From the NCBI GenBank assembly GCA_902799855.1, contig CADCCA010000011.1, positions 1 through 22,522 on the forward strand: DNA of 22,522 bases, in the 5' to 3' direction. This DNA is from an uncultured Erysipelotrichaceae bacterium (GTDB lineage: Bacteria > Bacillota_I > Bacilli_A > RFN20 > CAG-826). A program made the position numbers and the translations under genes. Shown here piece after piece: positions 1-5,978 of the stretch (positions are counted from its first letter, which is position 1; the number at the start of each line of letters is the position of its first letter). The notes under the pieces are model-generated. The model worked only from the letters and a program-made list of their open reading frames with translations, was not told the origin of the DNA and did no database searches.

Positions 1-25
1 TGAAGTGAGACCCAAAAGTTGGACT
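1..25. repeat. IS left terminal inverted repeat
   Basis: This tip pairs with the reverse complement of 1453-1477. Nineteen of 25 bases are identical, including a 10-base core TGAGACCCAA. It lies 5 bases outside the stop codon of orfB. Confidence 0.85.
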
Positions 26-30
26 TGCTT

Positions 31-984
31 CTAATATCCTAATTGAACAAAGGACTGTTGTCTATAAGCTAATGGAGACAGTCCTTTTGTTTTCCCCATT
101 ATTCTTTCATTATTGTAGTATTTAATGTATTTAACCATTGCTTCTTCTAATTCTACTAATGATTTAAATTCATATTCATGTCCATAGAACATTTCGTTTT
201 TCATAACTCCAAAGAAATTTTCCATAGGTGAGTTATCTAAGCAGTTTCCTTTTCTGGACATCGATTGTTTAATACCACGTTTTTCCAGCTCTTGATGATA
301 AAACTTCATTTGGTATTGCCATCCTTGATCACTATGGAAAATCAATCCCTCTAAGTGATTATATTTAGTAAAAGCTTTTCTTAACATATCTATCGTTTGA
401 TTAAAGCTAGGACGTCTAGAAATGTTAAACGCTACAATTTCACGATTATGCATATCTAGAATTGGAGACAAATACAATTTACCTGCCGCTATATGGAACT
501 CAGAGACATCAGTTGTCCATATTTGATTACAAGCAGTTGTTAAGAAATCTCTTTTGAATGTTGTTTTATGTTTTTCTTCATCAACAAACTTGCTAAGAAG
601 AAGATTCTTACAAGTTCCATTTTGATCACCTTTATACGAGTTATATTTTCCTCTAGGTGTGATGCCATGTATATTGAGTAATCTCATTATTCTTTTAATC
701 TTCTTATGATTAACTTTATATCCTCGATTATTTAGTTCAAGGAGTATTCTTCTATATCCATATCTTCCTTTATTTTGATGATATATTTCTTCTATTTGTT
801 TAAATATTTCTTCATTTTTATCATCTTTATTAACTTTGTTGATCGTGTAGAAGAATGTTGCCTTTTTTACTCCTGAAACTTTAAGAAGGACGTTTAGTTT
901 ATAAAATTGCCTTAATTCAACGATAACCTTTACTTTTTCTTCGGTTGTCGGCCCTTCCTTTTTTGAACTAAGGCATTTAGTTTT
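31..984 (-). CDS. IS3-family transposase OrfB (DDE integrase core)
   Basis: This rve/DDE integrase catalyses strand transfer of the IS. The frame is open from 984 to the TAG at 31-33. The first in-frame ATG is only at 685-687, yet the upstream codons encode normal OrfB sequence (KGRYGYRRI, then KIKRIM), so translation must enter earlier, most likely by -1 frameshifting from OrfA. Counted from the Met at 687, the catalytic triad is Asp60 (WTTDVSEF), Asp120 (FHSDQGWQY) and Glu156 (DNSPMENFFG). This gives the DD(35)E spacing of IS3 transposases. The C-terminal YNNERI...LSPLAYR motif is typical. There is no internal stop or frame break, so I do not call it a pseudogene. The exact N-terminus is uncertain. 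Confidence 0.9.
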   Translation of the reverse strand, partial: KTKCLSSKKEGPTTEEKVKVIVELRQFYKLNVLLKVSGVKKATFFYTINKVNKDDKNEEIFKQIEEIYHQNKGRYGYRRILLELNNRGYKVNHKKIKRIMRLLNIHGITPRGKYNSYKGDQNGTCKNLLLSKFVDEEKHKTTFKRDFLTTACNQIWTTDVSEFHIAAGKLYLSPILDMHNREIVAFNISRRPSFNQTIDMLRKAFTKYNHLEGLIFHSDQGWQYQMKFYHQELEKRGIKQSMSRKGNCLDNSPMENFFGVMKNEMFYGHEYEFKSLVELEEAMVKYIKYYNNERIMGKTKGLSPLAYRQQSFVQLGY

Positions 985-1427
985 TTTAGGTATTCGTTCT
1001 CCGCACGAAGATACTCGAGTTCTTTTTCTAATTCTTCTTTGGTTTTTAATTTATTAGATGCTTTAGGTTTCTTCGCCATTTTAGGAGGCCTCCCTCGTCT
1101 ATCTAATAATTTTAAACCATCAATCCCAGATTCTTGATAAATTTTGTACCATTTATAAAGAAGACTTTCTTGGATGCCGTTAGAATATGCAACCTTGCTA
1201 ATTGATTCACCATTAAGAACACGTTGAATCATGTTCATTTTATCTTGCCATGTTCGTTTTGGCTTCTTGTGTTCTAAACCGATTTCGCCAACAGAATCAT
1301 AAATCCTAACCCAACGTCTAACTGTATCAGCAAAAGTTTTGTGTTTACACCCACCTGGATCATTTATTGGTTCGCCATCTTTGTATTTCTGAACACACTC
1401 CAATTTGAATTCTTTTGTAAATCTCAT
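930..1427 (-). CDS. IS3-family transposase OrfA (HTH/leucine zipper)
   Basis: This 165-aa protein is the DNA-binding half of an IS150-like transposase. The N-terminal portion (about residues 1-50, MRFTKEFKLE...) and the middle (about 60-110) look like two helix-turn-helix units. A basic linker follows (RRGRPPK near 110), then a heptad leucine pattern (about 130-155) expected of the OrfA multimerisation zipper. The start is supported by AGGAGG at 1439-1444, 11 bases upstream of the ATG. The frame ends at TAA (930-932) after a lysine-rich tail. OrfB is open in the -1 frame across this tail, so most functional product is probably an OrfAB fusion made by frameshifting. Confidence 0.9.
   Translation of the reverse strand: MRFTKEFKLECVQKYKDGEPINDPGGCKHKTFADTVRRWVRIYDSVGEIGLEHKKPKRTWQDKMNMIQRVLNGESISKVAYSNGIQESLLYKWYKIYQESGIDGLKLLDRRGRPPKMAKKPKASNKLKTKEELEKELEYLRAENEYLKKLNALVQKRKGRQPKKK
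933..964 (-). promoter_or_regulatory. Candidate -1 ribosomal frameshift region of the IS
   Basis: Within the orfA/orfB overlap, the minus strand has six A followed by GG (959-964, then 957-958), read by OrfA as CAA AAA AGG and in the -1 frame as AAA AAG. A second candidate, G AAA AAG, lies directly before the orfA TAA (933-939). IS3 elements classically use A6G-type slippery sites. I cannot decide between the two from sequence alone. Confidence 0.5.
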
Positions 1428-1452
1428 ATAAGAAAAGACCCTCCTGTTAGTT

Positions 1453-1477
1453 GGTCTAACAATTGGGTCTCATCTCA
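1453..1477. repeat. IS right terminal inverted repeat
   Basis: Read on the minus strand this begins TGAGATGAGACCCAA and matches the left tip at 19 of 25 positions. It sits 25 bases upstream of the orfA start codon. The element ends in CA at 1476-1477. The junction falls inside the small palindrome CTCAATTTGAG (1474-1484). Confidence 0.85.
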
Positions 1478-1492
1478 ATTTGAGCGTTTTTC

Positions 1493-1590
1493 ATTCGCCG
1501 ACCAGGGCAGTTACCATCCTGGAACACCGTACCCACCTATCTTTAGATGCGTCGTGGTCGTGCACTGATTCTCCACCTTCGGCAAGTTCA
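1493..1590 (-). ncRNA. Possible structured leader RNA, family not recognised
   Basis: Downstream of an extended -10 promoter, the minus strand could fold into a three-way-junction-like RNA of about 90 nt. A closing helix GCCGA (1579-1583) pairs with UCGGC (1497-1501), extended by UU/AA across a bulged G. A hairpin CCAGG (1518-1522) pairs with CCUGG (1502-1506) around an 11-nt loop. A third helix GUGG (1573-1576) pairs with CCAC (1554-1557). The tract is much more G+C-rich than its A/T-rich surroundings and has no convincing reading frame. I compared it by eye with T-box, SAM, TPP, FMN, lysine, ZTP, SRP and 5S patterns and found no match. It could be a riboswitch-like leader whose gene was displaced by the IS, or a small RNA. 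Confidence 0.4.
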
Positions 1591-1598
1591 TTATATCA
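1590..1598 (-). promoter_or_regulatory. Extended -10 promoter reading towards the IS
   Basis: The minus strand reads TGATATAAT, a perfect extended -10 element (TGN-TATAAT). No good -35 hexamer is visible 17 bases upstream, which extended -10 promoters tolerate. Transcription would start near 1583 and pass through the structured RNA into the IS orfA. Confidence 0.5.
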
Positions 1599-1726
1599 AA
1601 CTTTTTTAAGTTAAGTAGCTTTTTTACGGTAAAGGATTATTCTGCTTGTTATGTTGATCAAGAATAATAGTTAATGTAAATTATTGTTTACAGACACAAA
1701 TTTAAAAATTTTTAGAGCAGAAATAA

Positions 1727-1759
1727 GCGCATTAATTCAAGGAGATGCGCCTTTCTTTT
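1727..1759 (+). terminator. Terminator-like hairpin upstream of amt
   Basis: GCGCAT (1727-1732) pairs perfectly with ATGCGC (1745-1750) around a 12-base loop and is followed by CTTTCTTTT. Flanking A-rich and T-rich bases could extend the stem. It may shield amt from read-through, or may be left over from a gene removed by the IS. The loop is long and the T-tract interrupted, so this is a moderate call. Confidence 0.4.
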
Positions 1760-1852
1760 AATATAATTAAAAAATATAGATATTATTGTAAACATTTCGC
1801 TACATAGTTAAATATACCTAAAACAGCAAAAATAGTGATATGTAAAATAATG

Positions 1853-1882
1853 TTGACATATTAAATAATGGAAGACTAAGAT
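1853..1882 (+). promoter_or_regulatory. Sigma-A-type promoter of the amt-PII gene
   Basis: A consensus TTGACA (1853-1858), an 18-base spacer and TAAGAT (1877-1882) place the transcription start near 1889, about 55 bases before the ATG. No other comparable promoter was seen in 1600-1944. Confidence 0.6.
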
Positions 1883-1889
1883 ACTGGCT

Positions 1890-1912
1890 ATGATGGTTTT
1901 TAAGACCGTCAT
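1890..1912 (+). promoter_or_regulatory. Hairpin at the 5' end of the amt mRNA
   Basis: ATGATGGT (1890-1897) pairs with ACCGTCAT (1905-1912) over eight base pairs, one of them G-U, around a 7-base loop. It would lie at the very 5' end of the predicted transcript and has no T-run after it, so an mRNA-stabilising stem is more likely than a terminator. The strong AGGGGGG ribosome-binding site at 1932-1938 lies outside it. Confidence 0.35.
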
Positions 1913-1944
1913 TTGATAGAAATAACTTCTTAGGGGGGTTAGTT

Positions 1945-3678
1945 ATGACTATAGAATTTTGGTACTTAATTGGCGCAGCTCTTGTCTTCTTTATGCAAGC
2001 GGGATTCGCGATGGTGGAAACTGGTTTTACCAGAGCGAAAAACGCTGGCAACATCATCATGAAAAACTTAATGGACTTCTGCATTGGTACAGTCGTATTT
2101 ATGCTATTAGGTTTTGGTTTAATGATGGGCGAAGATACTTTCTTCGGTTTAATCGGTATTCCTAATTTAGATTTATTCGCTAAATTTGCGGACTTCATTA
2201 AAGAACCAGCAGCAGGTTTCACTGGTGCTTCTACATTTGTTTTTAATTTAGTGTTCTGTGCGACAGCGGCCACAATTGTTTCTGGCTCAATGGCGGAGAG
2301 AACTAAATTCTCCTCATATTGTATATATTCTGCGATTATTTCATTAGTAATCTATCCAATTGAAGCGCACTGGATCTGGGGTGGTGGTTGGTTATCAAGC
2401 TTAGGCTTCCATGATTATGCTGGTTCAACCGCTATTCATATGGTTGGTGGTATTTCTGCTTTAATCGGTGCCATCTTCTTAGGTCCACGTCTTGGTAAAT
2501 ACGTGAGAAATAAAGAAGGCAAAGTTACTAAAGTAAACGCTATTCCTGGTCATTCTATTCCATTAGGCGCTCTAGGGGCATTTATCTTATGGTTTGGTTG
2601 GTATGGCTTTAATGGTGCTGCCGCTACAACTACTTCAGAATTAGCGACCATCTTTTTAAATACCACAATTGCTCCTGCAGTAGCGACAGTTACCACAATG
2701 ATCTTTACTTGGATTAAAAATGGTAAACCAGATGTATCCATGTGTATTAACGCTTGCTTAGCGGGCTTAGTTGGTATTACCGCTGGTTGTGATGCAATGG
2801 ACGCCATAGGTGCTACAGTCGTTGGTTTAGTATCAGGTTTCTTAGTAGTCATAGTTGTTGAAGTATTAGATTTAAAACTTCATATCGATGATCCTGTTGG
2901 TGCGGTCGGTGTTCATATGGCTAATGGTATTTGGGGCACAATTGCGGTTGGCTTACTCGCTAACCCAGCAGCGCCAGGAGGATTAGATGGTTTATTCTAT
3001 ACTGGTAAATGGAATCAATTAGGTATTCAATGCTTAGGTGTTGTTTCCGTCGCAGCATATACCACCATATTAATGATCGGTTGTTTCTTCTTAATTAAAA
3101 AGACCGCTGGTCTAAGAGTGTCCAAAAGCGAAGAACTCAAGGGTCTTGATAGTACGGAACATGGTCTTCCAGCAGCTTATGCTGACTTTGCACCTTCCAC
3201 AGTCGCCTACGCTGATTACATCGAAGAAGGTAAACCAGTAGTGACAGGCGATGTTCCAGTCGCGGAGGCTATTGAAGTAAGTGTTACCACCACAGAAAAA
3301 CCGAAAGCTAAAAAGACTTCACCTAAATTCACTAAAGTGGAAATCATCTTTAAAGAAGAACGTCTATACGCTTTAAAAGATGCAATGAGTAAGTTAGGTA
3401 TTACAGGTATGACAGTATCGCATGTCATGGGATATGGCATCCAACAAGGTCATACTGAAATGTATCGAGGTGTTGCGGTAGAAACTAACTTAATGCCAAA
3501 AGTCCAAGTGGATATTGTTGTTAGCAAAATACCACCAAGAGACGTCATAGAAACAGCGAAAAGTGTTCTTTATACCGGACATATTGGAGACGGCAAAATC
3601 TTCGTCTATGACGTTGAAAACGTTGTTAAAGTAAGAACTGGCGAAGAAGGCTACGCTGCCTTACAAGACGTCGAATAA
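1945..3678 (+). CDS. amt: Ammonium transporter fused to a PII regulatory domain
   Basis: This 577-aa membrane protein combines the Amt/MEP/Rh ammonium channel with its usual separate regulator. Residues 1 to about 400 are the channel. The two pore histidines are His165 (STAIHMVGG) and His324 (GAVGVHMANG), with the HWIWGGGWL segment and an EHGLPAAYADF tail typical of Amt C-termini. After a Pro/Thr/Lys-rich linker, residues 464-577 are a complete PII domain with VMGYGIQQGHTEMYRG, MPKVQVDIVV and TGHIGDGKIF, so the ATP/2-oxoglutarate residues equivalent to Gln39, Lys58 and Lys90 are kept. The T-loop Tyr51 that GlnD uridylylates is Val512, so that modification is ruled out. PII normally plugs AmtB from the cytosol; here the plug is tethered. 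The gene is monocistronic, with a strong RBS, and ends exactly where the LysR gene ends on the other strand. Confidence 0.95.
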   Translation: MTIEFWYLIGAALVFFMQAGFAMVETGFTRAKNAGNIIMKNLMDFCIGTVVFMLLGFGLMMGEDTFFGLIGIPNLDLFAKFADFIKEPAAGFTGASTFVFNLVFCATAATIVSGSMAERTKFSSYCIYSAIISLVIYPIEAHWIWGGGWLSSLGFHDYAGSTAIHMVGGISALIGAIFLGPRLGKYVRNKEGKVTKVNAIPGHSIPLGALGAFILWFGWYGFNGAAATTTSELATIFLNTTIAPAVATVTTMIFTWIKNGKPDVSMCINACLAGLVGITAGCDAMDAIGATVVGLVSGFLVVIVVEVLDLKLHIDDPVGAVGVHMANGIWGTIAVGLLANPAAPGGLDGLFYTGKWNQLGIQCLGVVSVAAYTTILMIGCFFLIKKTAGLRVSKSEELKGLDSTEHGLPAAYADFAPSTVAYADYIEEGKPVVTGDVPVAEAIEVSVTTTEKPKAKKTSPKFTKVEIIFKEERLYALKDAMSKLGITGMTVSHVMGYGIQQGHTEMYRGVAVETNLMPKVQVDIVVSKIPPRDVIETAKSVLYTGHIGDGKIFVYDVENVVKVRTGEEGYAALQDVE

Positions 3679-4560
3679 TTACTTACTATATTTATTTTTA
3701 ATAAAGTCGATGAAATTCTCTTCGAGAGTGGACAACTGATGTCCCTTTCTCCAGACGAATAAGTAGTCGACTTTTTTATCTTCTCCCTCAATTTCTCGAG
3801 AAACTAAGGAGCTATTCATAATATAAGCAGTCTTAGGGAATAAGGATATACCAACACCTCGACCCGCCATAGCAGCAGCGTCTAAGTAATTATCCATTTC
3901 ACAAACGATATTTGGGTCAAGATGTTCTTTCTTAAACCATTTAGTGATGCCGTCTACATGAATCTTTCTAGAAGGAACGATAATCTTTTCGTCTTTAAGT
4001 TCTTCAATTCTGATCTTTTCATTAGGAGACTTCGCTAATGGGTGGTTCTTATTCATAAGCGCAACCATCTTTTCTTCTCCAACTTTAAAACTATTTAATA
4101 AGATTTGATCATAAGGAGAAGTAATAACCGCTAATGAGATGAGACCTGCTCTCATCTTATCGATTAAGTCATCACTGTTACCGTCAAGAATTCTAAACTT
4201 GACGTTTGGATGCATTTTTAAGAATTCAGAGATCCATTCGGCAGCGATATCAGGAGCGGTGCCTTCAACTAGGCCGATACCAATCGTCCCACTTAAACCT
4301 TTATTCATTAATAAGATTTCATTCGTAGTTTTATCAGAGAGCATTAAGATATCTTTTGCTTTTTGATATAAGTACTTACCTTCTTCGGTCAGCTCTAAAT
4401 GTCTTTTACCTCTAATAAATAAAGTGGTGTTTAACTCTTCTTCCAAATTTTTAATTTGATTAGAAAGTGGTGGCTGGCTCATCATTAAAATCTTACTAGC
4501 GCGAGTAATATTCAATTCTTCCGCTACCACAACGAAATATCTTAAAGTCTTTAGATCCAT
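3679..4560 (-). CDS. LysR-family transcriptional regulator
   Basis: This 293-aa protein has the canonical LysR winged HTH at residues 1-60 (MDLKTLRYFVVVAEELN, then SQPPLSNQIKNLEEEL, then LTEEGK), a linker helix to about 85, and a periplasmic-binding-protein-like effector domain from about 90 to 293. The length is typical. It is divergent from the aminotransferase gene, as LysR regulators often are from their targets, and its stop codon directly abuts that of amt with no bases between. AGGAG (minus strand, 4567-4571) precedes the ATG. Genes of nitrogen metabolism lie on both sides, so a GltC-like nitrogen or carbon/nitrogen sensor is plausible. The effector and targets are inferred, not shown. 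Confidence 0.93.
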   Translation of the reverse strand: MDLKTLRYFVVVAEELNITRASKILMMSQPPLSNQIKNLEEELNTTLFIRGKRHLELTEEGKYLYQKAKDILMLSDKTTNEILLMNKGLSGTIGIGLVEGTAPDIAAEWISEFLKMHPNVKFRILDGNSDDLIDKMRAGLISLAVITSPYDQILLNSFKVGEEKMVALMNKNHPLAKSPNEKIRIEELKDEKIIVPSRKIHVDGITKWFKKEHLDPNIVCEMDNYLDAAAMAGRGVGISLFPKTAYIMNSSLVSREIEGEDKKVDYLFVWRKGHQLSTLEENFIDFIKNKYSK

Positions 4561-4573
4561 AATAATCTCCTAC

Positions 4574-4614
4574 CATACGAAAAATGTATGATTACCATTC
4601 AATTATATGTATTT
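4574..4614 (+). repeat. Duplicated upstream element, copy A (putative LysR site)
   Basis: This copy matches 5887-5927 at 34 of 41 aligned positions without gaps, including blocks CATACGAAAAA, TATGAT, ACCAT and TTATATGTATTT. It contains the dyad CATAC-N7-GTATG (4574-4590), which satisfies the T-N11-A rule for LysR-type operators (T at 4576, A at 4588). It lies in the divergent LysR/aminotransferase intergenic region. Confidence 0.6.
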
Positions 4615-4631
4615 ATATATGTGTTATTCAA
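4602..4631 (-). promoter_or_regulatory. Promoter of the LysR gene
   Basis: On the minus strand TTGAAT (4626-4631) and a consensus TATAAT (4602-4607) are separated by 18 bases, placing the start near 4595. The dyad at 4574-4590 then falls just downstream of the start, a position suited to autoregulation. Confidence 0.5.
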
Positions 4632-4666
4632 CATGCTATTATTCGTTAGTAAAGGAATAGTAACGT

Positions 4667-5854
4667 ATGTTTGATCAAAAAATGTTAGACATTGGTTATA
4701 GCCAATCCACAATTAGAGACCTTTATACCTATGGTCTAGAAAGAAAGAAAAACATTGGAGAAGATAAAGTCTTTGATTTTAGCATTGGTAATCCATCTAT
4801 TCCCGCTCCAAAGATTGTTAATGACACTTTAGTGAAACTCTTAACCGAAGAAGATTCGGCCAAGATTCACGGTTACACCGTATCACCAGGAAATAAAGAA
4901 GTAAGAGACGCTATTGCAGAATATTTAAATAAAACATATAAAACATCAGTAAACGGTAAATACATCTTCCTTACCTGTGGTGCAGCCGCCTCTTTAGCGA
5001 TCGTCACTAAAGCGTTTGCTAAACCAAATGAAGAAGTCATTACATTTGCTCCTCATTTCCCAGAATATCGAACATACACCGAAGCGGTAGGAGGCATCTT
5101 AGTTAACGTTAATCCTGATAAAGACTTCTTCCCAGACTTCGTTGATTTAGAAAATAAAATCACCGATAAAACTAGATTAGTGATATATGACTCTCCTAAT
5201 AATCCGACCGGAGCGTTTTATACTGAAGAAATCATTAAAAAGATGGCCAACGTTCTTTCTAAAAAAGAAAAAGAATATGGTCATCCAATATACTTAGTAT
5301 CTGATGAACCATATCGGGATCTTTTATATAACAATGAAGAATACCCATTCGTCACAAATTACTATAACAATTCAATCGTTTGTTATTCATTCTCTAAATC
5401 CTTATCTCTTCCAGGAGAAAGAATTGGTTATATCTTAGTTAATCCAAAAGCGGAAAGAGTTAATGATGCTTACGCGGTCATATGTGGTGCGGCTTCCATG
5501 CTTGGCTATATATGCGCTCCAGCGCTATTCCAACACATGGTGCCTTATGTATTAGGTCATACATCTAACTTAGAAGAATATAAGAAAAATAAAGATACCT
5601 TATATAATGCTTTAAAAGAAATCGGTTTTGATGTCATTTATCCAACTGGCGCTTTCTATCTTTTTATGAAAGCTTTAGAGCCTGACGCTGAGAAGTTTAG
5701 TGAAGTCGCTAAGAAGTTTGAATTACTTCTCGTTCCTAGTGATCCATTTGATTATAAAGGCTATGTGAGAATCGCCTATTGTGTTTCCTATAAACAAATT
5801 GTCAATTCTATTCCAGCGTTTAAAAAACTCTATAACTATTATAAAAATAGATAA
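4667..5854 (+). CDS. PLP-dependent class I/II aminotransferase
   Basis: This 395-aa fold-type I aminotransferase transfers an amino group between an amino acid and a 2-oxo acid in the cytosol. NPTG appears in DSPNNPTGAFY, DEPYRDLL supplies the cofactor aspartate and tyrosine, and SFSKSLSLPGERIGY contains the Schiff-base lysine. The C-terminal GYVRIAYC carries the substrate-carboxylate arginine. The length is standard. The exact donor is not fixed by these motifs; aspartate, alanine or aromatic amino acid with glutamate/2-oxoglutarate are all possible. Its divergent placement beside a LysR regulator and just before a nitrogen-assimilation operon suggests a link to glutamate. AAAGGAA at 4651-4656 serves as ribosome-binding site. 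No terminator follows before pyrG. Confidence 0.9.
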   Translation: MFDQKMLDIGYSQSTIRDLYTYGLERKKNIGEDKVFDFSIGNPSIPAPKIVNDTLVKLLTEEDSAKIHGYTVSPGNKEVRDAIAEYLNKTYKTSVNGKYIFLTCGAAASLAIVTKAFAKPNEEVITFAPHFPEYRTYTEAVGGILVNVNPDKDFFPDFVDLENKITDKTRLVIYDSPNNPTGAFYTEEIIKKMANVLSKKEKEYGHPIYLVSDEPYRDLLYNNEEYPFVTNYYNNSIVCYSFSKSLSLPGERIGYILVNPKAERVNDAYAVICGAASMLGYICAPALFQHMVPYVLGHTSNLEEYKKNKDTLYNALKEIGFDVIYPTGAFYLFMKALEPDAEKFSEVAKKFELLLVPSDPFDYKGYVRIAYCVSYKQIVNSIPAFKKLYNYYKNR

Positions 5855-5886
5855 TCTCATTCTTTAAACAAGTAAACAAAATATAA

Positions 5887-5927
5887 CATACGAAAAAAAT
5901 ATGATAACCATAATGTTATATGTATTT
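5887..5927 (+). repeat. Duplicated upstream element, copy B (before pyrG)
   Basis: This is the second copy of the 41-base element found at 4574-4614 (34 of 41 identical), again with a T-N11-A arrangement (T at 5889, A at 5901). The short dyad of copy A is degraded here, but copy B is enclosed by a perfect 9-bp inverted repeat ATATAACAT (5881-5889) / ATGTTATAT (5913-5921). It lies 52 bases upstream of the preferred pyrG start codon, where an operator would act on the long operon. Confidence 0.6.
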
Positions 5928-5978
5928 TATTATTGCCTAATGTAAGTGATAGTATATCGCCATAGTTGGTTGTCGAGT

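Larger units (their letters stand above)
1..1477 (-). mobile_element. Complete IS3-family (IS150-like) insertion sequence
   Basis: Positions 1-25 and the reverse complement of 1453-1477 form imperfect terminal inverted repeats matching at 19 of 25 positions, with a shared core TGAGACCCAA and TG...CA tips typical of IS3 elements. Between them lie two minus-strand frames, orfA (HTH, 930-1427) and orfB (DDE integrase, 31-984), overlapping by 55 bases in the -1 relationship used by this family. The 1477-bp length fits the group. The left tip coincides with base 1 of the window, so the left flank and any target-site duplication cannot be seen. A contig edge at a multicopy IS would explain this. 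The copy looks intact. Confidence 0.9.
1478..1944. other. Gene-free stretch between the IS and amt
   Basis: Apart from the minus-strand promoter and possible structured RNA (1493-1598), a terminator-like hairpin (1727-1759), and the amt promoter and leader (1853-1944), this is A/T-rich sequence without a credible reading frame. It includes TTGTTTACA (1684-1692) and TGTAAACAT (1787-1795), an inverted pair of unknown meaning. Confidence 0.7.

Noticed and set aside
31..984. orfB as a frameshifted pseudogene
   Set aside because: The -1 overlap with orfA is the normal expression strategy of IS3 elements, and the open frame and DDE motifs are intact.
1341..1568. Plus-strand frame across the IS right end
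   Set aside because: It runs antisense to orfA and through the IS junction and structured RNA, with no ribosome-binding site or recognisable domain.
1480..1600. A T-box, 5S rRNA or SRP RNA
   Set aside because: A short GGTGGGTACGGTG stretch recalls the T-box motif, but the sequence diverges from AGGGTGGTACCGCG and has no antiterminator/terminator pair. No 5S or SRP core sequence is present.
1818..2273. Minus-strand frame inside amt
   Set aside because: It is a shadow of the amt coding sequence, with repetitive Lys/Pro/Ala composition and no start signals. The same holds for the other antisense frames inside clear genes.
5946..5978. Longer pyrG reading frame from a GTG start
   Set aside because: The 11 extra residues precede the canonical MKYIFVTGG start, have no ribosome-binding site, and would exceed the usual family N-terminus.
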